Part shown: positions 10,191 to 20,399 of the stretch, piece after piece
How the letters are laid out: the number at the start of each line of letters is the position of its first letter
Position numbering within the stretch: the stretch's first letter is position 1
NCBI RefSeq assembly: GCF_036898095.1
Contig: NC_090750.1
Location: 94,763,412-94,827,411 of the forward strand
Length of the DNA stretch: 64,000 nt
Reading direction: 5' to 3'
Origin: Palaemon carinicauda
Lineage: Eukaryota > Arthropoda > Malacostraca > Decapoda > Palaemonidae
Notes under the pieces: generated by a model
Seen by the model: only the letters and a program-made list of their open reading frames with translations
What the model was told of the DNA's origin: nothing
Database searches by the model: none
Position numbers and translations under genes: made by a program

Positions 10191-11480
10191 GCATGTCTGG
10201 GGTATCTTGATGAGCCGAACAGAACTCTATGTAGTTCTGTAGAGATAAGGAGGCTGCAAGTCTCTCCTTTGTTTCTTGTTCGTCCTGTAAGAGAAACTCA
10301 GATAATTTTGGAAGATTTTCCTTAAATTGTCGACTGGCGACATCCGCCTCAAGTCTTCCTACTGAAAAGGTGAAATGGGCCTCCTTCCAGTTCTTCTCCT
10401 GTCTGGCAAATGCTAGTGACAGAGGCTCGCACTCTTTGAGTGTAGGACACGGTTTACCTGTCTCTATTGCCTCAGTGACATATCTGAAAGCCGCCTCTGT
10501 AAAGGGGAATGAAATTGAAACAGGAGCAAGAAAGGAAGAGTGCTTGTTACCCGGTGTGGATACCTTCGACACCGAGTAACCCGCTTTTTCTATGCTGCTT
10601 GATAAGATAGCCTGTGCTTTATCATTGTCGAGAATCATAACCTCCTTTGATTCCGTTCCTTTTTCTGATGTTGGTTCATCCTTCAGTCTAATAAAACAGT
10701 TCGGGAAAGCGTCAACGCTTGGCCAGAACTGGATTTTGTCCAAAGGAACAGCACCCATCTTCTCCGAGATGTAGAGTTTGCCGTTTAAAATCGGCATTAG
10801 CTCTGCAAACCTCCAGGGATTGGTTGTGGAGCATGTCAGAAGGTCTTGATCTACGAGTCTTTTGTACGACACTTTAGGAGCGACAAGTGGAGCTTTGCCT
10901 AGCTCTACCTTGCATTTCGCTTCCTGCTTTGTGCTCTGTTTGAACAAATTTTCTACTAGATTCTTGACTTGGGCCCATAACTGGTTCATTCCATCTAAAA
11001 GAGGGATAGAAGGTGGAGATATCGATGTTGTTGGCTCATGAGCCTGTTGGGACGGAGACAATTCCAACCCAACATTCTCCCCTTCTTCCTGTGGGCGCTT
11101 TTTGCCCTCCTTCTCGAAGGTTATCTGGCCATCGGGAAACGTACCTCGTGTCTGGGGTACCACTATTTCCTTACTCGCTGTTGGAAATAGTAACCTACGC
11201 ATCTTGTCATTAGGCAGGTAAGGTCCCGGAGAGATTTTCTGAAAGCCTCTCACCCAGTTGCGTAGTTTGAAACGAGCTGCATCCCTAGTCTCCACCGACT
11301 TGGGATTCTTGAAACCTTCAACAATAGGGGCCGACATACTTTGCAGGCCTGCGGGTTCCAATACTGCAGGTGATCGGAAATAATATTGCAGGGGGCATGA
11401 AACCTGCATGCATTATGTCCGTAAAAACACTTTCTCTTAGTTTTGCAGAAGACTGCAACACATGACATTTGGGGTTCCTC
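10191..11480 (-). pseudogene. DIRS-B gag, 5' part
   Basis: Minus strand. The first codons (11480-11330) read MSCVAVFCKTKRKCF then a Cys/His-rich block and HLQYWNPQACKVC, matching the B' start CKVIFCNV..CGHIECRAHAPC..LRYWDPQDCNIC. This is a probable zinc-binding N terminus. The frame then shifts near 11330 to the long frame 10177-11409, which carries RDAARFKLRNWVRGFQK, NPWRFAELMPILNGKLYISEK, VMILDNDKAQAILSSS and FTFSVGRLEADVASRQF. All of these are shared with B' (56712-58639). The frame breaks off at the TTAA element. The N-terminal frameshift and the insertion both make it a pseudogene. Confidence 0.8.
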
Positions 11481-11500
11481 CTGTAAAGAAAGGAAAACAA
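11481..11500 (-). promoter_or_regulatory. Probable 3' splice site at the start of DIRS-B gag
   Basis: On the minus strand the sequence reads pyrimidine-rich TTTTCCTTTCTTTACAG then GAGGA. The B' copy has the same junction, CCTCTCTTTACAG then GAGGA, at 56702/56703. Conservation in two diverged copies suggests an intron in the leader with its acceptor here. Confidence 0.55.
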
Positions 11501-12887
11501 AATGAGTATACGATTGATTATCTCACTGATAATCAATAAATCAAAAGTCATATCTTGACAGAATAGCTTAGGATAGCAAGCTATAAAGGGATAGTAGGAG
11601 ACACATACTTGTGTATCCCTTGCAAGCAAATGCTAGTACCTCCCCTCATTATTAAGTGATAGGAATTTCCTTTCGAAGGAATTCCAACTGAAAAAGGGGT
11701 TTTCTAACCCCTAGGGATAGGGAAGTGTATACAGTACTTCACTGTCCCTTTCATACTAAATACTGTGGGATACGGAAGACCGATTTCTCAGTCAGCTTAA
11801 CGAAGAAACACTATTCCTTCAATGTAAGAGCGGCTGCAGCATAAGCTCACATGAGGATACCCAAGATATGCTAGAAATAGTTACTGTATAATCATACCGT
11901 AGTTTTCTATTTGCAGTATGCACTATATTGCAATATACTGGCTAATGTATAATTATATATAGTATGGAAAGGAAAGACATATATTTGTATATATCCCACC
12001 CAACTTATTTGCTGTGACCCCCCTTACAAAATTAAAACATAGAGTTTCCTAATCATGGAGACTAGAAGATAAGGGCTCTGCCCTTCAAGGGTTAGGAGTG
12101 TAATCTCCAGTCCTTAAAATTTTAATATTGCAGGGTAATCTGAAGACTGATTACTAATCAGAATATTGAAGAATTAAGTTCTTCCAATATGAGATTGGGT
12201 TCCACAAATAATTGGGTAGGATTTTCAAATATATTGGAAAAGCACTACCAGCATGAAATATACAGAAGCTTTCTATTTGCAGTATATCCTATACTGCAGA
12301 AATACTAACTACCTGTATAAACATATACTGTAGTACAGCCAGCATGTCGTCGGCATAGCTAGCTAATGCTAGCACATCTAGCCTGCTAGCTAAAAAAAAA
12401 GAGATAGCATGGAGAACAGGCTATCTAATACTGTATATATATACAGTAAAAGGGGTGTAAAAGTCTACTATTACTACCTTCTCCAGAAAGAAGGTTCAAA
12501 TGGAAGGGGAGAATATAAAATTCAAGCTTCCATCTAGCTACAGTACTGTCGCCGGCAAGGATCTGTCTAAACCTTGCCGGCCGGCACCGCTGGCCAGTAC
12601 TGCCGGCCGGCAGTACTAGTACAGTCGGCGTGCTGCCGGTTGAGCAGGCACCATTCTGTGCCGGCCTGAGAGGCAAGAACCCCGTCAGTAGCCACTGTTG
12701 CTAGCAGTTCAAGAAAGAACTGAAGAACCTTTATAAACAGAAGGGACTTCCCACTTACAGCCAACATGGCCAGCAGCTGCCGGCCGGCAGCTGCCCTAGT
12801 TGCCTGCCAGCATGACTGCCGGCCGCCACCAGCCATGATTTCTGGCCAGCAGTAGTCTTTACTGCCGGCCGGCAACCAAAATGGCCA
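11501..12887 (-). other. DIRS-B leader / putative intron, non-coding
   Basis: No gene. Minus-strand leader homologous to about 55900-56700 in B'; both contain blocks such as CAGTATA and ATACTGCAG motifs. The part 12540-12960 is crowded with GGCCGGC palindromes. Small open frames here (11318-11629, 12425-12676, 12567-12905) show no domain. Confidence 0.5.
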
Positions 12888-12960
12888 GCAGCTCACAGCT
12901 GTCATTACTGCCGGCCGACAGATGTTAAGACTGCTGGCCGGCAGCTATCAACTGTAAGAG
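12540..12960. repeat. Cluster of GCCGGCCGGC palindromes in the DIRS-B leader
   Basis: The 12-mer palindrome TGCCGGCCGGCA or a near variant occurs near 12574, 12602, 12779, 12811, 12862, 12907 and 12932, separated by variable spacers. This gives many small self-complementary sites. A weaker GCCGGC-rich segment lies in the B' leader (about 55040-56210). Confidence 0.6.
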
Positions 12961-13238
12961 GGGGAGTCTGGTCGATCCCGGCAACCCATCGACAACAGTA
13001 AGGTTGCCGGGATCGCCAACATAAAGGGGATAGAAGGGAAGGGAAAGAGGGTCCTGTAAAAGGTACAGCAGGAGCCGGCCTTAGCCTGTCCTACCCCACC
13101 TAACAACTCCGTTCCTGTATTAGAACTATCCCAGGCAGCTAAAGAATTCTATTCCTTAGCCTAGGGTTAGATTAATACAAATAAGAGGTTGGTAGCACCC
13201 TCGCCACCACCTCGAAAGGAAAGGAAACGGGGTTGCAG

Positions 13239-14166
13239 TGCCTTTCCTCCTTGGCCAGGCTAGTTCCAACGGCCGCCTCAGGATGAGATCCCTGCAATGG
13301 GGGCCTCAAGTCCCGGTGGAATCAAGACAACGATTCCCCGGACATTCTGGACCCTTTGTGACCTGCGGAACGAATGGACCTGCAGTGGTAGTTTACCCAC
13401 GGAAACCTTTGCAAGGGAATGGATCTTCTCGTCCTTCCCCCGCATTTGATGCTGTTCTCGGACTCGTCAAAACAAGGGGGGTAGCACATACTGAATAAGG
13501 CGTATGGTCAGAACCAGAAGGGTACCTCCACATCAATCTGCTAGGAATGAAGGCCGTGTTCTGGCCCTTCAACACTTCCAACAGACCCTGGCGAGTCGCT
13601 CCGTGAATGACAACTCCACAGTAGTACCTTTTGTTTCAACAAGCAGGGAGGTACCTTTTCATAACAACTTTCTCATCTTGCAGTAGAGATACTGAGATGA
13701 ACCGAAGTCCACTCAATACCCTATCGGCTCGCTTCATTCCGGACAAAGAAATGTGCTCTCCGACAGTCTGAGCAGGGCCTCACAGGTAGAGAGTACCGAG
13801 TGGTCTTCGGCCCCCCCTGGTAGCCAACAAGTCCTGACCTTGTGGACCTGTTTGCGACAGCCTTCAATTTCAAGCTGCCGCTCTACTACTCCCAGTCCCA
13901 GACCCCAAGGCACTCTGGCAAGATGCCTTCCTACACGGTGGGACAACATCGACGTCTACGTCTTCCCACCGTTCTGTCTGTTGAGAAGGGTGCTCAACAA
14001 GACCAGACTATCGGTCAACCTGTTGATGACTCTGATAGCTCCGCTACGGCATCATGCAGAGTGGTTCCCGGAACTAATGCATCTCATGATGGAACTCCTG
14101 AGAGAGCTTCCCCTACGACACGAGCTACTCAAACAACCACACTGCAACATCTACCACAAGCCATAG
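13239..14166 (+). pseudogene. DIRS-A1 RNase H and downstream-domain remnant (copy 1)
   Basis: 13239-13690 corresponds to the RNase H region of A3 (45120-45580). One recognisable piece is translated around 13530, the block followed by ALQ and QQTL. 13753-14166 carries the conserved domain found after RNase H in DIRS elements, with NKTRLSVNLLMTLIAPLRHHAEWFPELMHL and PHCNIYHK. Several frameshifts separate the parts, and the RNase H catalytic residues are not readable in one frame. The domain's biochemical role is uncertain; in the literature on DIRS elements a methyltransferase-like domain lies in this position. Confidence 0.7.
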
Positions 14167-15226
14167 CATCGCTTCGGCTTCACGCCTGGAGACCATCCAG
14201 CATCTCCTCACAGAGAGAGGCGTTCCGCAACAAGTTGCGGAGCGGATGTCTCGACACCTGCGAAAGTCATCCGTAGGGGTCTACCAGGCGAAGTGGAGAG
14301 TCTTCTGTGGTTGGTGTGGTGGGAGAGGTACCTCTCCCCTTGATGCCACTATTCCAGCAATAGCGGAGTTATTGTATATCGGCGGGAGGAAATGCGCTTT
14401 TCGCTCTCGGCGGTGAAAGCCTATCCCTCAGCCTTAAGCCTGGCCTTCAGGCTGAAAGGAATAGACATTTCCTCCTCGCTGGATCTTCTTCGCTTATACG
14501 AAACTACGAACTTACGTACCCCCAGTCGGAAGTGAGACCGCCTCCGTTGAACATGGTTCGGGCTCTTAGGGCTCTTAAGAGATCTCCTCGTGAACCATTA
14601 CGCCAGGCTTCTGATCGTCACCTGTCTTGGAAGACGGTGCTCCCGCTCGCTCTAGCCTCGGCCAAGCGTGTCAGCGAACTTCATGGTCTTTCATACGACG
14701 TCGCCCATTAAAGAGGATAGGATGAGGTAACGTTAAGGTTCGTCCCTGAGTTGGTTACTAGACTCAAAATCTTGGAGTCCCGGACCTTCGGTTCGACTCC
14801 TTCAGGATTTCGAGTCTCCGTTCTGTACAGATGACGCAGACCTTCTCCTACTATGCCCAGTAAGGAGTCAGAGGGGTTATCTTAAAGAACAGCTGCAGTT
14901 CTTCCTCACGTGCAAGCCCTGTTTGGGAGCACAGGGAGGACGGAGAAGAGGGTCATCAAGAATGCCTTTTCAGCCTGGTTTCAAGGGTCATCCATCACGC
15001 CCCAATTCCAGACCCTCCTCCGGCACGTCGCCTTAGAGCACACGATGTCAGAGGCATCGCAACGTCCCTGGCTTTAAAGAGGAACTACTCTGTGACGCAG
15101 GTGCTACAAGCTGGAGTCTGGAAGCGTTTAACGACCTTCACAGCCCACTACCTGCAGGACGGGACCCACTGGAGCCTCAATAAGTTTTCTATCGGCCCTG
15201 TGGTGGCTACACAACAGCTGATCTAA
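14150..15226 (+). pseudogene. DIRS-A1 tyrosine recombinase pseudogene (copy 1)
   Basis: Recombinase sequence in several registers. The N-terminal part is near 14200-14330 (LTERGVPQQVAERMSRHLRKSS-like). The arginine box reads LASAKRVSELHGLS near 14650-14695. The H-x-x-R box reads RAHDVRGIATSLA near 15030-15075, and the nucleophile region FTAHYLQD near 15135-15160, followed by WSLNKFSIGPVVATQQL. All catalytic boxes are still readable but frameshifts separate them, for example a stop in the middle at 14709. It would integrate the circular element DNA. Copy 2 holds the same gene at 22058-23134. Confidence 0.8.
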
Positions 15227-15702
15227 CCTCAAGCTCCTTAATGGACAGGTAGCAGAAGGTTGAGGGCATTGTTATCCGGTTTTAGACTGCATGAATGAAA
15301 GAAGTATGTCTGGCCCTTACTTCTTTCTTCATCCACCCCTCTCTTGGGGAAAGCAGCCTCCTGGGTTCTCTGCATAGCTGACCTCAAACCTCTGCAGGTA
15401 AACCATGCTTCCTTGTGTTCCTAGTATTAAGTTAATACTGTCGCGTCCCCCATACCCTGACGAGGTGGTATTGGGAACGTCCTAGCCTAGAATTCCAGCT
15501 AAAGGACTTTAGGTCGACTTCCTAGGACAAGTCACACTTCTTCCCTCCACACACAAGCTTATGTAGGCCGCACGTTTCTTGCTACTTGCGAGGTTCAGGG
15601 ACACTTTTTCTCGAGTACTGCTCACTCTGATTCTGAGTCCCTGGGTAAGCCAAAGCCAGTAAGGCTGGGGACTTTCCACCCTACCTAAGGGTAAGTCACC
15701 CT

Positions 15703-15894
15703 ATGTAAATAGCATGGTTTGTATTTCAGTTACAGAACAAATGACAAATTCGGAGATAATTTGTATTTTTCCTAACCATACAAACCTTAGCTATTTACAC
15801 ATATTTGCCCGCCAGCCCTGTCCCCCAAGGCAAGTCCTATCTCTAAGTGAAGTGAAGCAGTTCACCGGTGTGTGAGGGGGGGGAGGGGTAGCTA
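15703..15894 (+). repeat. DIRS-A1 ICR and truncated right ITR (copy 1)
   Basis: ICR 15703-15800 with GTTTGTATTTCAGTTACAG and ACAAATGACAAATTC marking the predicted circle junction. The right ITR begins after it and is broken at 15894 (GGGGTAGCTA then ATCCCACCC). Confidence 0.8.
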
Positions 15895-16071
15895 ATCCCA
15901 CCCTCCTCCTTTCTAGAGACCAAGGGGAATGGAAGATCTGAAGTGGTTGGATTAGTTCGGCCTGTCTACCGCAGGAGCGCTAGTATACACCTGGCATATC
16001 TGCGAGATTTTGAATATTATTGCCGGGCGTCCAGGGACTTTAGCCATTCTTATATAACCAGCGGGTAAGTA
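15895..16071. repeat. DIRS-C-derived foldback, truncated (copy 1)
   Basis: Same sequence as 30616-30793: starts ATCCCACCCTCCTCC and ends with ATAACCAGCGGGTAAGTA. It is related to the right terminal repeat of DIRS-C (54770-54960). The left arm was lost in the 222-bp deletion. A Tigger end begins directly after the TA at 16070-16071. Confidence 0.75.
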
Positions 16072-16275
16072 CAGTGATACCTCTACATACGATCTTAATT
16101 CGTTCCAGAAACGGCTTCATATGTTAAAACGATCGTATGTTGGAGCAAATACTCCCATAAGAATAAATGATAATTTATTTAATTCGTTCCTCAGCCTAAA
16201 AACCCATAATAAATCCTTAATAAATGGCTACACATAATTACACATGACATTAATACAATACCTGTATAATAAATA
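16072..16275. mobile_element. Tigger left-end fragment (copy 1)
   Basis: Begins CAGTGATACCTCTACATACG, the Tigger/pogo-type terminal inverted repeat, next to a TA. It ends where DIRS-A copy A2 starts (16276). It is a duplicate of 30794-30997. Only about 200 bp of the transposon remain in copy 1, because the duplicated segment ends inside the nested DIRS-A. Confidence 0.85.
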
Positions 16276-16470
16276 CATTTGTTCCGTAACCGAAATACAA
16301 ACCACGCTATTTACATTGGGTTTACCTTTTAGCGCAGCTGAAATGGCGAGCCATTAGAATTTAACGAGGGTGTATTACCCCCGCGCTAGTTAGCGGGGGG
16401 GTAGGGGAGTGGTAGCTAGCTACCCCTCCCCCCCCCTCACACACCGATGAATGCTCACTTTCACTTTTGG
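16276..16470 (+). repeat. DIRS-A left inverted terminal repeat (copy 1)
   Basis: Starts CATTTGTTCCGTAACC and carries AAATACAAACCACGCTATTT, AAATGGCGAGCCATTAGAA and GTGGTAGCTAGCTACCCCTC. These are reverse complements of pieces in the right terminal repeats at 2000-2100, 37700-37810 and 47790-47900. It identifies the 5' end of the element. Confidence 0.8.
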
Positions 16471-16928
16471 CTCGGACTGTGACAGACGTCTCTGTCTTGG
16501 TCCTCTCTTGGCAGCCATTGTTTGTTTTGTCTTTACTTAATTGCTTACTTTTCTTTCAGCTTTGTGTGTGTAGTGTACGATATCTACGTGGTGTCCTCGG
16601 CAGTTTGGCCACCACGGCGTATTTTTTGGGTGGCGATCGAGTTTGACTTCGGTCTTTCTCTCTCTCTTTCTCTTGAGGTCGTTCACCCTTTTACTACGTG
16701 TTACTACGCCCTTGTAGCTTCCTTTCTGTGTGGGGGGGTTGCTACGCCGTACGTTTGTCTCAATTAGTTTATGAATCTAATTGTAGTTGTTTTTTTTTTC
16801 AGCTTGTAGAACGATTCCTTTCGGGGTTTTCGTTCTTTCTTTAGTGTTCATTCATTTTTAAATTACATAATTACATAGTTACATAATTATAATTGTTATA
16901 ATTCTGTTTTGGTTACAGCTCAACTTCC

Positions 16929-17058
16929 GTGAGTGTAAGTGGTTGTGAGGGCACGTGCCTGTTGTGTAATTCTTGTTTCCTTTCCCTCGGGAATCCTCTT
17001 CGGAGCCTTCCCGGGGGAATGAATGTGTACTAATGATTTTTGTTTTATTTTTTTACAG
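16929..17058 (+). promoter_or_regulatory. Possible intron in the DIRS-A leader
   Basis: Donor-like CCGTGAGTGTAAG at 16927-16939 and acceptor TTATTTTTTTACAG ending 17058. The A3 copy keeps both: CCCGTGAGTGTCAG from 40945, and ATTTTATTTTCACAG ending 41074. The interval is about 130 nt in each. Inference from conservation; no transcript evidence. Confidence 0.4.
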
Positions 17059-18235
17059 TTACCGATCTAGTTCGTTTCTGTAATATGGCAACGGTGTGAG
17101 CTGTCTTGTTGAGGCCTGGGGATTCGGCTGTTGCTGCCTCCCCTCTTGGATTTTCGTCAGGGGCGTGTCTCCTTCTACTGGAAGTACTCCCGTGACGACG
17201 GACAGCTCTCCAGTTCATTTTAGAACTCTCAGGAGGCTTGCCTCCTTGGGCGGGTAACTTTCCATCCGAGGGAAGTTTTTCCTGTCCAGGCTTGAGTTTT
17301 TCCCCTTTTGGGGGGTTCTTCTGCGACTATGCTCTTGGTGTTGAGCGGTCACACCTGCAGTTTCGCTCAAGGGGCTGGGCAACTGCAGGAGCTCCTCTTC
17401 GGAGGATTGCTCCTTGTAGGTCACTGGCTGACCAGTCTCTTCTACGAAGTGTTTCTCTTTCGTTCGCGAGAGAGTACACTCATAGAGACTCCTCTTCGGA
17501 GGATTCTTCTGCTGCTGTTGCTGTTGGCCTCCCTCGCCGTAAGGCCCACCGTCCGCCTCGTCGTAAGGGCCTCTCATCTCCCTATAAGGGTGCTAAGAGG
17601 CGCCTTTTTGAATCTCCGTTTGCAGCCTACAACTCCTTTTTCTTGATCTTCCGCCTTGGTGCAGATGGACAGCAGTCTGATCTCGTCTTCCGACGGGCAA
17701 CGGTCTTCCCGACGGACAACGGTCTTCCGACGGACATCAGTCTCCCGGCGGACAGACAACGGTCTTCCGACGGACATCAGTCTCCCGACGGACAACGATC
17801 CCTTCGGGGAAAAGGGTTGCCTCCCACGGGGGTTCTTCCCTTGCGTGTCAGGGTTCCCCTGCGCGCCCTTCTGCTGTGTTCTCTCCTGCTCCTGCTCAGT
17901 GTTAGCGCACAGGCGCTCTCCTGTTCATCAGCGCTCTCCTGTTCGTCAGCGCTCTCATGATGATCATCCCTGCTGTTCCTGTTGGTTCCTGTTACGCGCC
18001 CTGTGCGCCCACGTTCGCCCTCGCGATCTAGAACTTCGGTTCAGGTCTGGGTCAAGGACTCCTCCTCTATGCGCAGGCTTCCACGCGTTGCCTTCTGCTC
18101 GTCAGCGATCATCAGCTCGCCAGCGATCACCTGTCTCTCGGCGATCTCCGGATCGCCCGTGTGTGTTACAGCCGGCACGCCAACGTTCTCCAACACTTCT
18201 GAAGGAACATGGTTCGCCAGCTACTAGCTCACCTG

Positions 18236-18420
18236 CGCATGCTGCTCGCCATCGCGCGATCGCCCACCTGCGGATGCTGCTCGCCATCGCGCGATCGCCC
18301 ACCTGCGGATGCTACTCGCCATCGCGCGATCGCCCACCTGTGGATGCTGCTCACCATCGCGCGACCGCCTATCTGCGGATGCTGCTCGCCATCGCGCGAT
18401 CGCTCACCTTCGCATGCTGC
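18236..18420. repeat. 35-bp tandem array in DIRS-A gag (copy 1)
   Basis: Unit of 35 bp containing CTGCTCGCCATCGCGCGATC and CACCTGCGGATG; unit starts can be read at 18241, 18276, 18311 and 18346. Each unit has a GCGATCGC-type palindrome. The unit length is not a multiple of three, yet several frames stay open across it. Confidence 0.85.
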
Positions 18421-18988
18421 TCGCCATTGCGCGATCGCTCGCCATCGCTCGCCAACGCGTCGACATGCCACAACGCGCCATCGCCAACATGCGCGTTAGC
18501 GCTCACCAGCTCACCACCGATCGCCTGTTGATCCATACCGCCAGCGGTCTTCCTCGCCCACGCGGCAGCGCGTTTCCTCGCCATCACGCTAACGCTTGCG
18601 TTCGCCGCCTCGGACTCGCGCTCGCGCTCATTCACCTGCCCACCCTCGCGACCGCTCGCCTGCGCGCCCGCGCGACCGCTCGCCATCGCGCGATCGCTCA
18701 CCTTCGCATGCTGCTCGCCATTGCGCGATCGCTCGCCATCGCTCGCCAACGCGTCGACATGCCACAACGCGCCATCGCCAACCTGCGCGTTAGCGCTCAC
18801 CAGCTCACCACCGATCGCCTGTTGATCCATACCGCCAGCGGTCTTCCTCGCCCATGCGGCAGCGCGTTTCCTCGCCATCACGCTAACGCTTGCGTTCGCC
18901 GCCTCGGACTCGCGCTCATTCACCTGCCCACCCGCGCGACTGCTCGCCTGCGCGCCCGCGCGACCGCTCGCCTGCGCGCCCGCGCGAT
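18401..18988. repeat. 294-bp direct repeat in DIRS-A gag (copy 1)
   Basis: CGCTCACCTTCGCATGCTGC starts at 18401 and again at 18695; the following sequence is repeated with few changes. 294 is a multiple of three, so the same peptide is repeated in frame. The same pair occurs at 33140 and 33434 in copy 2. Confidence 0.8.
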
Positions 18989-19085
18989 CATTCGCCTGCG
19001 CGCCCACACGCCCACGTGCCTGCACGTCTACGCTCATGGGCGTCCGCGCCCATGCTCTCCAATGTTCGCCCGCTCGCAAACCAAC

Positions 19086-19230
19086 GGTATTCCGTCGCGC
19101 GGACGGACGGTGTTCCGTCGCGCGGACGGACGGTGTTCCATCGCATGAACCGACGGTGTTCCGTCGCGCGAACCGATGGTGTTCCATCGCTCGAACCGAT
19201 GGTGTTCCATCGCTCGAACCTACAGTGTTT
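19086..19230. repeat. 23-bp tandem array in DIRS-A gag (copy 1)
   Basis: Six to seven units of 23 bp on the pattern GGTGTTCC(G/A)TCGC..(G/A)AC; starts at 19086, 19109, 19132 and onward. All three plus frames are open through it. Confidence 0.85.
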
Positions 19231-20399
19231 CTTCGCACAAACGTCGGCTTAATTCTTGCAGTATCCATTGCTCGTCTATGGGTTATCGCTCGCCGACCAC
19301 CAGCTCTCGCCCTTCCTACCACGCTCGCCCTCCTTCTGCGCTCCTTCGCTCACCTTCGTTTGCGTTCCTGCGTGACTGTGCATGGGCGCTTCCACGTTCG
19401 CCCACGCGCAAATCTTTGAATTACCATCGCGCGAGCTCCAGGGCGATTGCGACCACGATTCCCATTGGGGTTTTCGCAGCATGGCCAGCCTGGCGAGTTC
19501 TTTTGGAGCGTATTTCCAGAACACGGCCTCACCCCGTAAACGCAGAGCATGGCACTTGCAAGAATAGGAAGAGACATCAGGGAGGTCTGAGCAACACTCC
19601 TCTTTCCAGAACCTGGGTTAGCCCTTCCCCGTCATTCCCTGGAAGGATTTTTGACGGGGGGGCTTTCCGTTCGAGATTTCTCCGTCGGACAAGGGGTGAC
19701 TGCTTACCCCTTCCTCTGGGGGCTTACCAGGTCCTTTCCCTCCTCGGTTACGGCCCGAGGTTTGGTTCAAGGAAGCTACAGGAAGATCATGGGTACTTTC
19801 TTCCTCTCGAGCTCAGGCACCTTGGCCTTTCGTCGTTAAGTATCTAACTTACTGACAAGCTCGATGTTGTACCATCTGGACGCGCTGACTGAGGGCTTCC
19901 TTCGGGTGTCTCATCTGTGGAGGTCAACGACCTCAGACACCCTTCCATCCTTGAGAAGAGTTTGTTTGTGCCCAAGGACAGAGACTTAGACAGCGGCTGT
20001 GCGGAGGAAATCGACTTCCGTTTTCACTCCTCCAAGGCGCTTTCTTCCAGACACTCCAGGGCTCCAGCGCCCTTTTCTTTCAACCACGTCGGCCTAAGTT
20101 ATCGGCTACGACAACTGGGACAAGGTGTCCAATTGCAGTTTCCTCCTGTCAGGAACAGATGGCACGGGAGGCTCCCCCGGGGGGGCATAGTCCTAAAAGG
20201 AGCGGCATAGTTCACGAACTCTAGGATTGCAGGTTTCTCGCTGGGAGGATGCTTAAGGTTACTCATCCGGATGACAGCTTCCCGATGCCCATTCCCGCAC
20301 AATCTCTGTGATCAGCCAAGGATATCGCGCCTGCCGTCTCTGTCAGCGAATTCAGTGTCTCTGAACCTCTATGCCATAGCATCGGCAAGAGTTGCCCGG

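Larger units (their letters stand above)
3310..13238 (-). mobile_element. DIRS-B retrotransposon, minus strand, interrupted by a TTAA element
   Basis: Read on the minus strand: leader (about 13238-11481), gag (11480-10191 continued at 7004-6368), RT-RNase H remnant (about 6367-5240), tyrosine recombinase (about 5230-4180), 3' tail. The order is the DIRS order. It is homologous to the plus-strand element B' from about 54996, and the two align through the gag, RT and recombinase start. Gag is split by the insertion at 7009-10186. The RT is decayed, while the recombinase frame is open from end to end. Outer boundaries are approximate because the inverted terminal repeats of this family could not be located. 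Confidence 0.75.
13239..15894 (+). mobile_element. DIRS-A copy A1 (duplication copy 1), 5'- and 3'-truncated
   Basis: Matches A3 from about 45110: late RT/RNase H, downstream domain, recombinase, 3' UTR, ICR (15703-15800) and the start of the right ITR. Gag and RT are missing at the left, where DIRS-B leader sequence abuts at 13238. The right ITR is cut at 15894 by a 222-bp deletion that also removes the start of the next repeat; copy 2 keeps that sequence (30395-30616). Confidence 0.85.

Noticed and set aside
18236..18420. Regularly spaced palindromic 35-bp units that could look like a CRISPR array
   Set aside because: Units are contiguous with no unique spacers, the context is a retrotransposon gag region, and the genome is eukaryotic.
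18369..19322. Long minus-strand open frame of 317 codons (and 32877-33770)
   Set aside because: It is the shadow of GC-rich tandem arrays. It encodes only repeated Ala/Arg/Gly-rich peptide, and several frames are open at once for compositional reasons.
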